Below, piece by piece: positions 6,032-6,171 of a stretch of DNA of 6,171 nt (position 1 is the first letter of the stretch; every line of letters starts with the position of its first letter). Origin of the DNA: PALSA-911 sp043742865 (lineage in GTDB: Bacteria > Pseudomonadota > Alphaproteobacteria > Acetobacterales > Acetobacteraceae); the NCBI GenBank assembly GCA_043742865.1, contig JAYTXR010000009.1, forward strand, positions 1 through 6,171, written 5' to 3'. The translations under genes and the position numbers were made by a program. The notes below the pieces were generated by a model. The model had not been told where the DNA came from. It was given only the letters and a program-made list of their open reading frames with translations, and made no database searches.

Positions 6032-6171
6032 GCGGGGCCTCGCGGGTGGGGCGGGACCGCATCTTAGGCGGGATGTCCGGCTGGGTGGGCACGCGCGGCA
6101 GCGGGGGCTGTTCCGGCGCGTGCGGCGATGTCGACTTCGGCAAACCGTGGTCAGTTGCGCTGTGAAATTCG
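6032..6171 (-). promoter_or_regulatory. Upstream region and ribosome binding site of the GST gene
   Basis: On the minus strand, GAGG (6041-6038) lies 6 bases before the GST ATG and is a good ribosome binding site. TAAGAT (6066-6061) could be a -10 element, but no matching -35 stands out, so the promoter is a weak guess. The remaining bases to the window edge show no gene I can support: a 30-codon plus-strand frame (6073-6165) is rich in Gly and Cys and lacks a proper ribosome binding site. Confidence 0.35.

Noticed and set aside
6073..6165. 30-codon plus-strand frame at the right edge
   Set aside because: Gly/Cys-rich, no suitable ribosome binding site, no recognisable product.

Overview
The window looks like chromosomal DNA of a GC-rich alphaproteobacterium. 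By gene content, and from memory of typical gene orders, the Rhodospirillales/Acetobacteraceae are the best guess; no rRNA or other taxonomic marker is present. From about position 300 to the end the DNA is roughly two-thirds G+C and densely coding. The first 180 bases are only about 48% G+C (86 of 180 counted), so the left edge looks like the end of an accessory or transferred segment.

Layout, left to right. (1) Positions 1-183 hold the C-terminal end of an unrecognised plus-strand gene. (2) Positions 184-352 are non-coding as far as can be supported and contain an imperfect hairpin at 215-249. (3) A plus-strand pair follows: a DUF1932-type NAD(P)-dependent oxidoreductase (353-1198) and, 41 bases later, a maleylacetate-reductase-like iron-containing alcohol dehydrogenase (1240-2415). 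(4) Convergent to these, with a 2-base gap, is a minus-strand cluster read from right to left: a glutathione S-transferase family protein (5351-6031), a CCA tRNA nucleotidyltransferase (4191-5300) and an MsbA-like ABC exporter (2418-4187). The last two are separated by only 3 bases. (5) Positions 6032-6171 are the region upstream of the GST gene.

The plus-strand pair probably acts in one catabolic or redox route, since both encode nicotinamide-dependent dehydrogenases, but the substrate cannot be read from sequence. The minus-strand genes combine tRNA 3'-end maturation (CCA) with an inner-membrane exporter of the lipid-flippase type. The GST is weakly linked to them and may be a later arrival.

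I found no mobile element, CRISPR array, RNA gene or clearly new multi-gene system. The points most worth a second look are the Arg in place of a metal-ligand Asp in the alcohol dehydrogenase, a hairpin that covers that gene's ribosome binding site, the run of eight identical GCC codons in the ABC ATPase domain, and the sharp compositional boundary at the left end.
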